From assembly GCA_023953845.1 (NCBI GenBank), contig JAMLJC010000001.1, forward strand, positions 2,862,501 to 2,926,500: a stretch of DNA of 64,000 nucleotides, written 5' to 3'. This DNA is from Rhizobiaceae bacterium. Lineage in GTDB: Bacteria > Pseudomonadota > Alphaproteobacteria > Rhizobiales > Rhizobiaceae. Both the position numbers and the translations under genes were made by a program. This document shows, one piece after another, positions 53,253 to 62,631 of this stretch. Within the stretch, counting starts at the first letter, position 1, and every line of letters begins with the position of its first letter. The notes beneath the pieces were generated by a model that saw nothing but the letters and a program-made list of their open reading frames with translations, searched no databases and was not told the DNA's origin.

Positions 53253-54721
53253 TCGCTCTCGTGCCATGTCCTGCCGTCGCGCTCAATGAGCGCGATGGCC
53301 GATGAAGGCCCCCAGGTGCCGGCCGTATAGCCCTGCGCCTCCTGCCGGTTGTCCTCCCACGACTTCTGGATGGGATCGATCCATTTCCACGCCGCCTCGA
53401 CCTCGTCTCGGCGCATGAACAGCGTCTGGTTGCCGCGCACGACATCCATGATGAGGCGCTCATAGGCATCCGGATTGCGGCCGGCGAAAGTGTCGGCAAA
53501 GCTGACGTCGAGCGGGATGGGTCTGAGCCGCATGCCGCCCGGTCCCGGATCCTTGATCATGATGAACTGCTTGACGCCTTCATTCGGCTGCAGCCGGATG
53601 ACCAGCTGGTTGGCCATGATGTTGCCGGCGCTGTCGCCGAAGATGTTGTGGGGAATCTGCTTGAATTCGATCACGATCTCGGAGACGCGCGAGGCGAGCC
53701 GCTTGCCGGTGCGCAGGTAGAAGGGAACGCCTGCCCAGCGCCAGTTCTCGATCTCCGCCTTGATGGCGACGAAGGTTTCGGTGCGGCTTTCCTTGTTGCC
53801 GAGTTCCTCGAGATAGCCCTTCACCGCGCCGTTGGCCGATGCGCCGGCCTTGTACTGGCCACGCACGGTCGTTTTCGGCGCCTCGTTCCCGTTGATGCGC
53901 TTCAGGGAATTCAGGACCTTCAGCTTCTCGTCGCGCACCGCATCGGCGTCCATGGACGAGGGCGGCTCCATGGCGACGAGGCAGAGAAGCTGCAGCATGT
54001 GGTTCTGCACCATATCGCGCAGCGCGCCGGCCTTGTCGTAATAGGTGATGCGGTCTTCGAGACCCACGGTCTCGGCGACGGTGATCTGCACGTGATCGAC
54101 ATGGGCGGAGTTCCACAGCGGCTCGTAGAGCGCGTTGGCGAAGCGCAGCGCCATCAGGTTCTGCACGGTCTCCTTGCCGAGATAGTGGTCGATGCGGAAG
54201 ATCTGCTGTTCCGCGAAATTGTGCCCGATGACGTCGTTGAGCTCCTTTGCCGAGGCGAGATCGCGGCCGATCGGCTTCTCGACCACGATGCGCGACTGCG
54301 GCGTCACGAGCTGGTGCTCCCGCAGATGCTGGGAGATGTCGCCGAAAAGCTGCGGCGCGACCGCCATGTAGAAGACGCGCACGCGGTCGCTCTGGCCGAT
54401 CTCCTTCTTCAACGCCGCGAAACCGTCGCCCGACATGGCGTCGACGGTCACATAGGTGAGGCGCTTGAGGAACGCGTCGACCTCCTTCTTGTCCAGCTCG
54501 TCGGCCTTGACGAAATCCTTGAGCGCCTTGTGGGCAAAGTCCCGGAACTGCTGGTCGGTCAGCTTGCTGCGCGACGCGCCGATGATGCGCGTCGGTTCGG
54601 AAAACTGCCCCGCCACCTGACGGTGATAGAGCGATGGCAGCAGCTTCCTCTCGGAAAGGTCGCCTGTTCCGCCGAAAACGATGAAGTCGAACGGGTCAAC
54701 GGGTATTGTCTGGCTTGTCAT
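53249..54721 (-). CDS. zwf: Glucose-6-phosphate 1-dehydrogenase
   Basis: 490 residues. Oxidises glucose-6-phosphate to 6-phosphogluconolactone with NADP. Recognised by FIVFGGTGDLSERKLLPSLY (nucleotide motif), IVVEKPIGRDL, the active site RIDHYLGKETVQNLMALRFA N, YYDKAGALRDMVQNHMLQLL and FYLRTGKRLASRVSEI. It heads the operon. A palindrome of the LacI type lies about 45 bases upstream of the start. Confidence 0.98.
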   Translation of the reverse strand: MTSQTIPVDPFDFIVFGGTGDLSERKLLPSLYHRQVAGQFSEPTRIIGASRSKLTDQQFRDFAHKALKDFVKADELDKKEVDAFLKRLTYVTVDAMSGDGFAALKKEIGQSDRVRVFYMAVAPQLFGDISQHLREHQLVTPQSRIVVEKPIGRDLASAKELNDVIGHNFAEQQIFRIDHYLGKETVQNLMALRFANALYEPLWNSAHVDHVQITVAETVGLEDRITYYDKAGALRDMVQNHMLQLLCLVAMEPPSSMDADAVRDEKLKVLNSLKRINGNEAPKTTVRGQYKAGASANGAVKGYLEELGNKESRTETFVAIKAEIENWRWAGVPFYLRTGKRLASRVSEIVIEFKQIPHNIFGDSAGNIMANQLVIRLQPNEGVKQFIMIKDPGPGGMRLRPIPLDVSFADTFAGRNPDAYERLIMDVVRGNQTLFMRRDEVEAAWKWIDPIQKSWEDNRQEAQGYTAGTWGPSSAIALIERDGRTWHESE

Positions 54722-54764
54722 CGTGTTTCCAGTGCCGAGCTGGCTGCGGCGTCGCCAACATATC

Positions 54765-54775
54765 TAATCGATTTA
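54765..54775. promoter_or_regulatory. LacI-type palindrome upstream of zwf
   Basis: TAATCGATTTA contains AATCGATT, which matches the common LacI-family core AAnCGnTT with a CG centre. It lies 44-54 bases before the zwf start. The site is short and could be coincidental. Confidence 0.3.
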
Positions 54776-54951
54776 AAATTGCCAGTGCCAAGGTGTCGCA
54801 TCTGCGCCCTTGACACTGTTCCCACCGAAAGCTTTGTGAACTGCGATGGTCGATCCGCATTTTGCGCGGCACCATAAAGCGCCGGTTTGGCGGCACAAGG
54901 GAGAATTCCATTGAGCGAGCTTTACGTCCCCTTTTTCCGCGAGGTCGCGCA

Positions 54952-55701
54952 GTGAGCAGGCTGAAGGACAAGGTCGCCATCGTCACCGGCGGCGCGTCGG
55001 GTTTCGGCGAAGGCATGGCCCGGCGATTCGCGGAGGAGGGCGCGAAGGTGGTGGTCTGCGACCTCAACGCCAGAGGCGCCGAGCGCGTCGCGGCCGACAT
55101 CGGAAAGAGCGCCGTGGCGGTGACGACCGACGTCTCGCAGAAGTCCGAATTCGTGGAAATGGTCGAGGTCGCCATGAGCACGTTCGGGCGCATCGACATC
55201 ATGGTCAACAATGCCGGCTACACGCATCGCAACGGCGACATGCTGGCCGTGTCGGAAGAGGCGTTCGACCTGATCTACGCCGTCAACATGAAGGCGATCT
55301 ACTACGCGGCGCTGGCGGTGGTGCCCATCATGGAGAAGCAGGGCGGCGGCTCGATCCTGACGACCGCGTCGACGGCCGGACTGAGGCCGCGTCCGGGTCT
55401 GACATGGTACAACGCCTCGAAGGGCTGGGCGATCACCGCGACCAAGTCGATGGCGGTGGAACTCGCACCGAAGAATATCCGCGTCAACTGTCTCTGCCCC
55501 GTCGCCGGCGAGACCGGCATGCTGGCGCAGTTTATGGGCGAGGATACGCCGGAGCTCCGTGCCAAGTTCCGCGCCTCCATCCCGCTCGGCCGCCTTTCGA
55601 CGCCGCTCGACATCGCCAACACGGCCCTTTGGCTGGTGTCGGACGAGGCGGAATTCATCACCGGCGTGGCGCTGGAAGTCGACGGCGGGCGCTGTATCTG
55701 A
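54952..55701 (+). CDS. SDR family oxidoreductase
   Basis: 249 residues, classical short-chain dehydrogenase. Cofactor motif KVAIVTGGASGFGEGMARRF, then VNNAGYTHRNGDM, catalytic Ser in ILTTASTAGLRPRPG and YxxxK as YNASKG. The C-terminal FITGVALEVDGGRCI is typical of the glucose/3-oxoacyl-ACP reductase-like group. The substrate is unknown. GTG 54952 is chosen because GAGG lies seven bases upstream and the conserved domain begins there. It is followed by a KAS III gene 65 bases away, which may mean a shared role in acyl metabolism. Confidence 0.88.
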   Translation: MSRLKDKVAIVTGGASGFGEGMARRFAEEGAKVVVCDLNARGAERVAADIGKSAVAVTTDVSQKSEFVEMVEVAMSTFGRIDIMVNNAGYTHRNGDMLAVSEEAFDLIYAVNMKAIYYAALAVVPIMEKQGGGSILTTASTAGLRPRPGLTWYNASKGWAITATKSMAVELAPKNIRVNCLCPVAGETGMLAQFMGEDTPELRAKFRASIPLGRLSTPLDIANTALWLVSDEAEFITGVALEVDGGRCI

Positions 55702-55766
55702 TCAGGCTGGCGGACAGGGAAGAGTCCTTCCCACTGCGGCACAACGACAAGAAGACGGGAAACGCC

Positions 55767-56891
55767 ATGCACAAGGTCGCCATCAGCGGAACGGGCGTTT
55801 TCACGCCGGACGAGATCATCACCAACGCCGAACTCGTCGCGGCCTACAACGCCTACGCGCATCGCCAGAACACGCTGCATGCCGCGGCGATCGAGGCGGG
55901 CGAGCGCGAGCCGCTGCAGATGTCGTCGGAGGAATTCATCGTCAAGGCGTCCGGCATCGAGCGGCGACACGTCATGGACAAGGCCGGCGTGCTAGACCCC
56001 GGCATCATGCATCCGATGCTGCCGGAGCGCGCCGACGAGGAACTGTCCATCATGGCGGAGATCGGCGTGAAAGCGGCCGACGAGGCCATGCGCAAGGCAA
56101 ACGTCACCGCCGCTGACATCGACGCGGTGATCTGCGCCGCCTCGAATCATGAGCGGCCCTATCCGGCCATAGCCATCGAGATCCAGCAGGCCCTCGGTAT
56201 CGAAGGTTTCGCCTTCGACATGAACGTCGCCTGCTCGTCCGCTACCTTCGCCATGCAGGCGGCGGCCGACATGATCCGGTCGGGCTCCGCCCGCGCCATT
56301 CTCATCGTCAATCCGGAAATAACCTCCGGGCATCTGGAATGGCGCGACCGCGACTGCCATTTCATCTTCGGCGACGTCTGCACGGCCTCCGTCCTCCAGC
56401 GCGGGGATCTGGTGACCAGCGACAACGCCTGGGAAATCGTCTCCACCCGCTGCCTGACCGAATTCTCCAACAACATCCGCAACAACAACGGCTTTTTGCG
56501 CCGTTCGCATGAGGGCCACATGGCCGACCGCCGCGACATGCAGTTCCGGCAGGAGGGCAGAAAGGTCTTCAAGCAGGTCGTGCCGATGGTTGCCGGGATG
56601 ATGCTGGCGCATCTTTCGGACGAGAAGATCGCGCCCGAAAACCTGTCGCGCATGTGGCTGCATCAGGCCAACAAGGGCATGAACGACCTGATCGGCGCCC
56701 GCGTTCTCGGCCGCGAGCCGAGCCGGGCCGAGCAGCCGAACATACTTCAGGACTACGCCAATACATCCTCGGCGGGGTCGATCATCGCCTTCTCGAAGTT
56801 TTCGGACGACCTGCCTTCAGGCGCGCTCGGCGTCATCTGCTCCTTCGGCGCAGGCTATTCCGTCGGCAGCGTCATTGTCCGGAAGGTGTAG
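55767..56891 (+). CDS. Beta-ketoacyl-ACP synthase III family protein
   Basis: 374 residues, thiolase fold. The catalytic triad is present: Cys156 in MNVACSSATFAMQAAADMIR, His in WLHQANKGMNDLIGARVLG and Asn in YANTSSAGSIIAFSKF. The N-terminus KVAISGTGVFTPDEIITNAE and the middle VICAASNHERPYPAIAIEIQ are typical. It is longer than housekeeping FabH (about 320), with an insertion near residues 30-90, and belongs to the extended KAS III branch, so the primer may not be acetyl-CoA. The preceding SDR gene could reduce its product. Confidence 0.88.
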   Translation: MHKVAISGTGVFTPDEIITNAELVAAYNAYAHRQNTLHAAAIEAGEREPLQMSSEEFIVKASGIERRHVMDKAGVLDPGIMHPMLPERADEELSIMAEIGVKAADEAMRKANVTAADIDAVICAASNHERPYPAIAIEIQQALGIEGFAFDMNVACSSATFAMQAAADMIRSGSARAILIVNPEITSGHLEWRDRDCHFIFGDVCTASVLQRGDLVTSDNAWEIVSTRCLTEFSNNIRNNNGFLRRSHEGHMADRRDMQFRQEGRKVFKQVVPMVAGMMLAHLSDEKIAPENLSRMWLHQANKGMNDLIGARVLGREPSRAEQPNILQDYANTSSAGSIIAFSKFSDDLPSGALGVICSFGAGYSVGSVIVRKV

Positions 56892-56895
56892 CGGT

Positions 56896-58182
56896 TCAGA
56901 TACGATCCCTCAGCGCATACCAGTTGAGCGCGAGGAAGAGCAGCGGCGCGCGGAAACGCCGGCCGCCGGGAAAGGCGGGGATTTTGATATCCTCGAACAG
57001 TTTGAGCCGGTCGCGATTGCCTGAAACGGTCTCGGCGTAGAGTTTCCCGACGAAGTTGGAGAGCATCACGCCATGGCCGGAATAGCCGCCGACCGAAATG
57101 ACGTTGGGCATCACCTCGCGCACGAAGGGCTTGCGCGGCATGGTGATGCCGACATAGCCGCCCCAGCCATGGGTGATCTCGACATCCTTCAGCGCCGGGT
57201 AGATTTCCGCGATCTGTCGCCTGATCTGGTCGGCAATGTCCTTCGGGTCGCTGACGGCATAGATCTCGCGGCCGCCGAACAGCAGGCGACCGTCCTTCGT
57301 CTTGCGGAAGTAGCGCACAACGAAGCGGGAATCGTCCACCGCCTCGCCGCCGGGCAGCACCGGGCTGTCCGCGCCGAGCGGCACCGTCGCGCCGATGAAG
57401 GAGCCGATCGGCATGACATGCGCGGCGCTGACCGGCTCCAGATCGCCGCCATAGGCGTTGACGGCGACGAGGCATTTGTCGGCCGTGATGATGCCGCGCG
57501 GCGTGCTGACCAGAACCTTGCCGCCGTCCGACGCGATGCCGGTCGAACGCGTGTTCTCGAAGAGATGCGCGCCGGCGGCCGCCGCGACGCGCGCAGTCCC
57601 CACCACCAGTTTCATCGGATGGATATGGCCGGTGCCCATGTCGCGCGTGCCGCCATAGTAGCAGGTCGAACCGAGCCGCTCGGCCGTCTCCTTCGCGTCC
57701 ATGAAGCTGATGTGCGGATAGCCGAAGCGCGTCGCCATGATCTCGGCATGCGCCTGATAGTGCTTCAGATAGCGTGGCTTGTGCGCCACCGACATCTGGC
57801 CGGGCACGTACTCCATGTCGATGCCGTTCGCGGCTGCGAATTCCAGCACATGCGCCTTCGCTTCCTCGGCGAGGTCGAATAGCGCCTTGGCGCGGGTGAA
57901 GCCGTACTCGGCTTCCAGTTCCTCGGCCCAGGCGCGCTGCCCGGTGCCGAACTGGCCGCCATTGCGTCCCGACGCGCCGTCGCCGAAGCGGTGCGCCTCG
58001 ATCAGCGCCACGTCGACGCCGGCCCTGGCGAGATGCGCCGCCGCCGAAAGCCCGGTGAACCCGCCGCCGATTATGACGACATCGGCTCGCCGGTCGCCGT
58101 CCAGCGCCGGGTATTCGGGCCGTTCGCCTGTGGTCGCCTCGTACCACGAGTAGCCGGGGGAGATAGGGGATTGGTAGGGCAT
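56896..58182 (-). CDS. FAD-dependent amine/amino-acid oxidoreductase (PuuB-like)
   Basis: 428 residues of the DAO family. The FAD motif VVIIGGGFTGLSAAAHLARA is followed by ALIEAHRFGDGASGRNGGQF GTGQ, typical of gamma-glutamylputrescine oxidases. Later signatures: GHIHPMKLVVGTARVAAAAG, VMPIGSFIGATVPLG, and the C-terminal VISVGGYSGHGVMLSNFVGK. It probably oxidises a gamma-glutamylated polyamine to an aldehyde and ammonia. The gene on the far side of the inserted cassette encodes a PuuA-like synthetase on the same strand, which supports this. The start ATG 58182 lies next to an array of 8-bp repeats. Confidence 0.85.
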   Translation of the reverse strand: MPYQSPISPGYSWYEATTGERPEYPALDGDRRADVVIIGGGFTGLSAAAHLARAGVDVALIEAHRFGDGASGRNGGQFGTGQRAWAEELEAEYGFTRAKALFDLAEEAKAHVLEFAAANGIDMEYVPGQMSVAHKPRYLKHYQAHAEIMATRFGYPHISFMDAKETAERLGSTCYYGGTRDMGTGHIHPMKLVVGTARVAAAAGAHLFENTRSTGIASDGGKVLVSTPRGIITADKCLVAVNAYGGDLEPVSAAHVMPIGSFIGATVPLGADSPVLPGGEAVDDSRFVVRYFRKTKDGRLLFGGREIYAVSDPKDIADQIRRQIAEIYPALKDVEITHGWGGYVGITMPRKPFVREVMPNVISVGGYSGHGVMLSNFVGKLYAETVSGNRDRLKLFEDIKIPAFPGGRRFRAPLLFLALNWYALRDRI

Positions 58183-58185
58183 GGT

Positions 58186-58233
58186 GCTAGGGGAGTAGGG
58201 GAGTAGGGGAGTAGGGGAGTAGGGGAGTAGGGG
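58186..58233. repeat. 8-bp tandem array, left flank of the four-helix-bundle cassette
   Basis: Five exact copies of agtagggg (58194-58233) plus a preceding degenerate copy gctagggg (58186-58193). The array starts four bases upstream of the oxidoreductase start codon and ends four bases before the stop of the four-helix-bundle gene. It is the inverted counterpart of the array at 58609-58656. Confidence 0.9.
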
Positions 58234-58237
58234 AAGA

Positions 58238-58606
58238 TTAGGTCTTGGCGAGTTTTCGCAATAGCAGACGTAATAGCTTGCCTACACTTTCACTGCTTGT
58301 CAGGAGTGGCGCTATCGAGCCGTTGGCGGCTACCCCGACACGGTCGGCAATCAGCAGATGCGTTTCGAGCTCCTTGAGAGATCCTTGAGCAATCCTGAGA
58401 AACTGAAGGTAGGAACCGCGATGCTCGCGGCCGTAGCCTTCTGCAATGTTGGCCGGCACGGAAGTGGCCGCCCGTCGAACTTGACTGGTCAGACCATACA
58501 GTTCTTCCTTGGGCCAGGATCTGGTCATGGAGTACACGCCAACTGTCAGATCCATCGCCTGCTGCCAGACCACAAGGTCTTGATAAGAACCGGCTCTGCT
58601 GGTCAT
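58238..58606 (-). CDS. Four-helix-bundle protein (23S rRNA IVS/S23 type)
   Basis: 122 residues. Family elements are clear: YQDLVVWQQAMDLTVGVYSM at the N-terminus, WPKEELYGLTSQVRRAATSV, PANIAEGYGREHRGSYLQFL RIAQGSLKELETHLLIADRV (the ANIAEGxGR and GSLxELETxL blocks). The family includes proteins encoded in 23S rRNA intervening sequences and relatives of the Avd protein of diversity-generating retroelements; bundles pentamerise and bind nucleic acid in Avd. Here the gene stands between a PuuA-like and a PuuB-like gene on their strand, and it is bracketed by inverted arrays of one 8-bp repeat. ATG 58606 directly follows a repeat-like ggggaa. Confidence 0.92.
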   Translation of the reverse strand: MTSRAGSYQDLVVWQQAMDLTVGVYSMTRSWPKEELYGLTSQVRRAATSVPANIAEGYGREHRGSYLQFLRIAQGSLKELETHLLIADRVGVAANGSIAPLLTSSESVGKLLRLLLRKLAKT

Positions 58607-58608
58607 TT

Positions 58609-58656
58609 CCCCTACACCCCTACTCCCCTACTCCCCTACACCCCTACTCCCCTACA
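58609..58656. repeat. 8-bp tandem array, right flank of the four-helix-bundle cassette
   Basis: Six units on the plus strand: cccctaca, cccctact, cccctact, cccctaca, cccctact, cccctaca. On the minus strand these read (a/t)g tagggg, the same unit as the left array, so the two flanks are inverted. The stop codon TAG of the glutamine-synthetase-family gene (58654-58652) is inside the last unit. Confidence 0.9.
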
Positions 58657-60085
58657 CATTCAGCAACAAATACTCCCGCTCCCACGGGCTGATCACTTCC
58701 ATGAACGTCTCGAACTCGGCGCGCTTGATGGCGACGTAGGTGGAGACGAAGCCGTCGCCGAGCATGTCGCGCAGTTCCTGGTCGGCCTCGAAAAGGTCGA
58801 CCGCTTCCAGCAGGCCGCGCGGCAGGTCGATCTCGTCCTCGTTGGCGGTGGTCAGCACCGGTTCTTCCGGCTGCAGCTTGTTCTTCAGGCCGATGAGGCC
58901 ACAGGCGAGCGAGGCCGCGAGCGCCAGATAGGGATTGGCGTCGGAGGATGGGATGCGGTTCTCGACGCGCCGTGCCGCCGGGTCCGAGCGTGGCACGCGG
59001 AAAGCGGTGGTGCGGTTGTCGTAGCCCCATTTGTTGTTGACGGGCGCAGAGGCGGCCTGCGTCAGCCGGCGATAGGAGTTCACATAGGGCGCGAACATCA
59101 CCAGGGCGTTCGGCACATGCGCCTGCATGCCGCCGATGAAGTGGCGGAACGCATCCGTCTCCACGCCGTCCTCTCCGGAAAAGATGTTCTTGCCGGTCTT
59201 CTTGTCGATCACCGACTGGTGGATGTGCATGGCCGAGCCCGGCTGGCCCTGGATCGGCTTCGCCATGAAGGTGGCGTAGGTGTCGTGCTTCATCGCGGCT
59301 TCGCGGATGGTGCGCTTGAACATGAACACCTGATCCGCGAGCTCGACCGGATTGCCGTGACGCAGATTGATCTCGAGCTGGCCGGCGCCTTCCTCGTGGA
59401 TCAGCGTGTCGATCTCGAGGCCCTGGCTTTCGGAGAAATGGTAGATGTCGTCGATGAGTTCGTCGAACTCGTTGACGCCGGCGATCGAATAGCCAGCGCC
59501 GCCCGCGATCGGGCGTCCCGAACGGCCGACCGGCGGAGCAAGAGGATAGTCCGGGTCCGGGTTCTTGCGCACCAGATAGAACTCGATCTCCGGCGCGACG
59601 ACAGGCCTGAGGCCGGCCTTGTCATAGGCCGCGACGACGCGCTTCAGCACGTTGCGCGGCGTGAAGCCGACGGAGCGGCCGTCCTGATGGACGAGGTCGC
59701 AGATCACCTGCGCCGTCGGGTCCTCCTCCCACGGCACGACGGATAGGGTGGAAAGGTCCGGCACCAGCTTCAGGTCGCCGTCGTCCTCGGGATAGGAGAA
59801 GCCGTTGCCGTCTTCCGGATAATCGCCGGAAATGGTCATCATGAAGGGCGCGGAGGGCAGCGCCAGCGAGGTGTTCGAGGTGAACTTGCTCGACGGCATC
59901 ATCTTGCCGCGCGCCACGCCGGCCTGATCCGGCGTGATGCATTCGATGTCCTCGATGCTGCGCCATTCCAGCCATTCGGCGGCTTCGCGCCAGTTTTTCA
60001 CACCTCGGAGGTTCTTGACGAATTGGGGCGTGCGCGAACGCCCCCCACGTATCGACGGGCGCACTTCCTTCTTCGCGGGCGGCAT
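58652..60085 (-). CDS. Glutamine synthetase family protein (PuuA-like)
   Basis: 477 residues from ATG 60085. Glutamine-synthetase catalytic domain: VVAPEIEFYLVRKNPDPDYP, IHEEGAGQLEINLRHGNPVE, KPIQGQPGSAMHIHQSVIDK with the metal-binding His, and RRVENRIPSSDANPYLALAA. The N-terminal domain is short (GVARGKMMPSSKF). This variant group, lacking the adenylylation-site loop, includes gamma-glutamylputrescine synthetase, which ligates glutamate to a polyamine. The pair with the FAD oxidase gene downstream supports that role. The stop codon lies in the repeat array flanking the cassette, so the cassette was inserted exactly at the gene end. Confidence 0.88.
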   Translation of the reverse strand: MPPAKKEVRPSIRGGRSRTPQFVKNLRGVKNWREAAEWLEWRSIEDIECITPDQAGVARGKMMPSSKFTSNTSLALPSAPFMMTISGDYPEDGNGFSYPEDDGDLKLVPDLSTLSVVPWEEDPTAQVICDLVHQDGRSVGFTPRNVLKRVVAAYDKAGLRPVVAPEIEFYLVRKNPDPDYPLAPPVGRSGRPIAGGAGYSIAGVNEFDELIDDIYHFSESQGLEIDTLIHEEGAGQLEINLRHGNPVELADQVFMFKRTIREAAMKHDTYATFMAKPIQGQPGSAMHIHQSVIDKKTGKNIFSGEDGVETDAFRHFIGGMQAHVPNALVMFAPYVNSYRRLTQAASAPVNNKWGYDNRTTAFRVPRSDPAARRVENRIPSSDANPYLALAASLACGLIGLKNKLQPEEPVLTTANEDEIDLPRGLLEAVDLFEADQELRDMLGDGFVSTYVAIKRAEFETFMEVISPWEREYLLLNV

Positions 60086-60161
60086 CAATCACCAGTTCGT
60101 TGCAGATGCAGGACTATAACCTTCGCCGGCAGCGAAAGGGAAGGGCGTCCCCCCGCCGAGC

Positions 60162-60560
60162 TTATTGCCCGCGCCGAACCAGCCGGTCGATGACCGGCTG
60201 AAGCCGTTCCGGCGTGATCGGTTTGGCCACGACCGCATCGACGAACGAAGGCAGCGACAGGCTTTCGACCGATCCATTGCGGTTGGACAGCATGATGACG
60301 CGCGGCGTGCGCGTCTCGCTCGTCCGTTGCAGAGCGGCGATGTCCTCCATGAGGCAATCGCAATCGCGGTTCTCGACGCCGCCGTCGAGGATGATGAGGC
60401 GCGGCCGGCTGGACCGTAGGTGTCCGGATGCCTTTTCGATGCTTTCCGACTGCGCACGCAATCCGCATCGGTGCACGATCTCGGAAACGACCACCTGGTT
60501 GATGCGGGAGCGCGCCACGACGAGCACCTGGCCGTTGTCGGTTTCGAGACGCGAGCTCAT
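60162..60560 (-). CDS. Stand-alone receiver-like domain protein
   Basis: 132 residues from ATG 60560, GAGG upstream. The fold reads GQVLVVARSRINQVVVSEIV, a phosphoacceptor-type Asp in RPRLIILDGGVENRDCD, VIMLSNRNG and a terminal Lys in DAVVAKPITPERLQPVIDRL. The acidic pair at the end of strand 1 is replaced (VVARSR instead of a DD), so Mg binding and phosphorylation are doubtful. There is no output domain. It may be a pseudo-receiver adaptor. It lies upstream (in transcription direction) of nothing conserved and downstream of the terminator at 60713-60749. Confidence 0.75.
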   Translation of the reverse strand: MSSRLETDNGQVLVVARSRINQVVVSEIVHRCGLRAQSESIEKASGHLRSSRPRLIILDGGVENRDCDCLMEDIAALQRTSETRTPRVIMLSNRNGSVESLSLPSFVDAVVAKPITPERLQPVIDRLVRRGQ

Positions 60561-60712
60561 TGCCACCAACCTCGCGTGGTGCACCGGATTTTTCCCGCGG
60601 CGCCTTGCCGACGAAATGCAACGAGCGCTGCCACGGTCCGGTTCATGCCGCAAGGCTATGCGAGCCCCGGAATGAACTCAACGGGCAGTTTGACGCGCGG
60701 TCGGAGGCGGGT

Positions 60713-60749
60713 GGAAAAGAAACCGCGGGCCGGTGTCTCCGGCCCGCGG
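60713..60749 (-). terminator. Intrinsic terminator of the aceA-side transcript
   Basis: On the minus strand a perfect 11-bp stem CCGCGGGCCGG / CCGGCCCGCGG with a 5-base loop is followed by tttcttttcc. It lies 25 bases after the stop of the 80-residue gene. Confidence 0.9.
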
Positions 60750-60774
60750 CTGAGGAAGCGATCGTCTGGTGCGA

Positions 60775-61017
60775 TCAGACGGCCTGCGGCTGGGCGACGA
60801 CCACCGGGATCAGCAGGTCGCCCCAGTTGCCGTTGCCGCCGTGGTGCCGCGCCGAGCGCACGAGTTCGATCGAGACGCCGGCGTCGACGGCCTTCATCAC
60901 CGCCTGATTGAGTCGATGCAGGTCGTTCGCCACCATGCGGATCATTGCCTGCTGATCGTCCGACATCGAGGAAGCCTGCTCCTCGGCGCGTTCCTTGACT
61001 CGTGTCCTTGGGGTCAT
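60775..61017 (-). CDS. Small hypothetical protein downstream of aceA
   Basis: 80 residues. GGAGACTGGAG precedes ATG 61017, so translation is credible. The sequence is helical and charged in its first half (TPRTRVKERAEEQASSMSDD, QQAMIRMVANDLHRLNQAVM KAVDAGVSIELVR), then a short GGNGNWGDLLIPVVV end. I recall similar small proteins beside aceA in rhizobia, though I cannot name a family. It ends at a strong terminator and lies 68 bases after aceA, so it is probably co-transcribed with it. Confidence 0.7.
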   Translation of the reverse strand: MTPRTRVKERAEEQASSMSDDQQAMIRMVANDLHRLNQAVMKAVDAGVSIELVRSARHHGGNGNWGDLLIPVVVAQPQAV

Positions 61018-61085
61018 CTCCAGTCTCCTTTCCGGGATTTGCCTGATGCGCCGGAGGCCGCCGCGCGGCCTCCGTCACATGTCCT

Positions 61086-62393
<1,308 letters not shown>

Positions 62394-62467
62394 ATCGGTC
62401 TGCCTGCTCTCTGGTACGTGTCTATGACTACGGTTCAGCCGCTGCGATTGCCGCGTTGGCTTGTGAC

Positions 62468-62587
62468 GCAATTTACATTGCAGCGCAAAAGAGGCCAGAT
62501 TTTCTTGCGATATTGCCCGAAAAATCGGGAAAGCCTGTATTGAGTTTGACGAGAGGCTGCTGTAAAAATGTCAAAAATGTAAATTGC
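62468..62587. promoter_or_regulatory. Inverted 12-bp repeats between aceA and the divergent regulator
   Basis: GCAATTTACATT (62468-62479) recurs exactly, inverted, as AATGTAAATTGC (62576-62587). The region between is AT-rich. The pair flanks the divergent promoters, so it is a good candidate binding site for the adjacent XRE-type regulator. Spacing between the centres is about 108 bases. Confidence 0.6.
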
Positions 62588-62631
62588 CACGCAGCACCAA
62601 ATGTGTCACGGTTTGTAAAGAGCGGTTCGAA

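Noticed and set aside
58186..58656. CRISPR array
   Set aside because: Repeats are 8 bp and contiguous with no unique spacers, and no cas gene is present.
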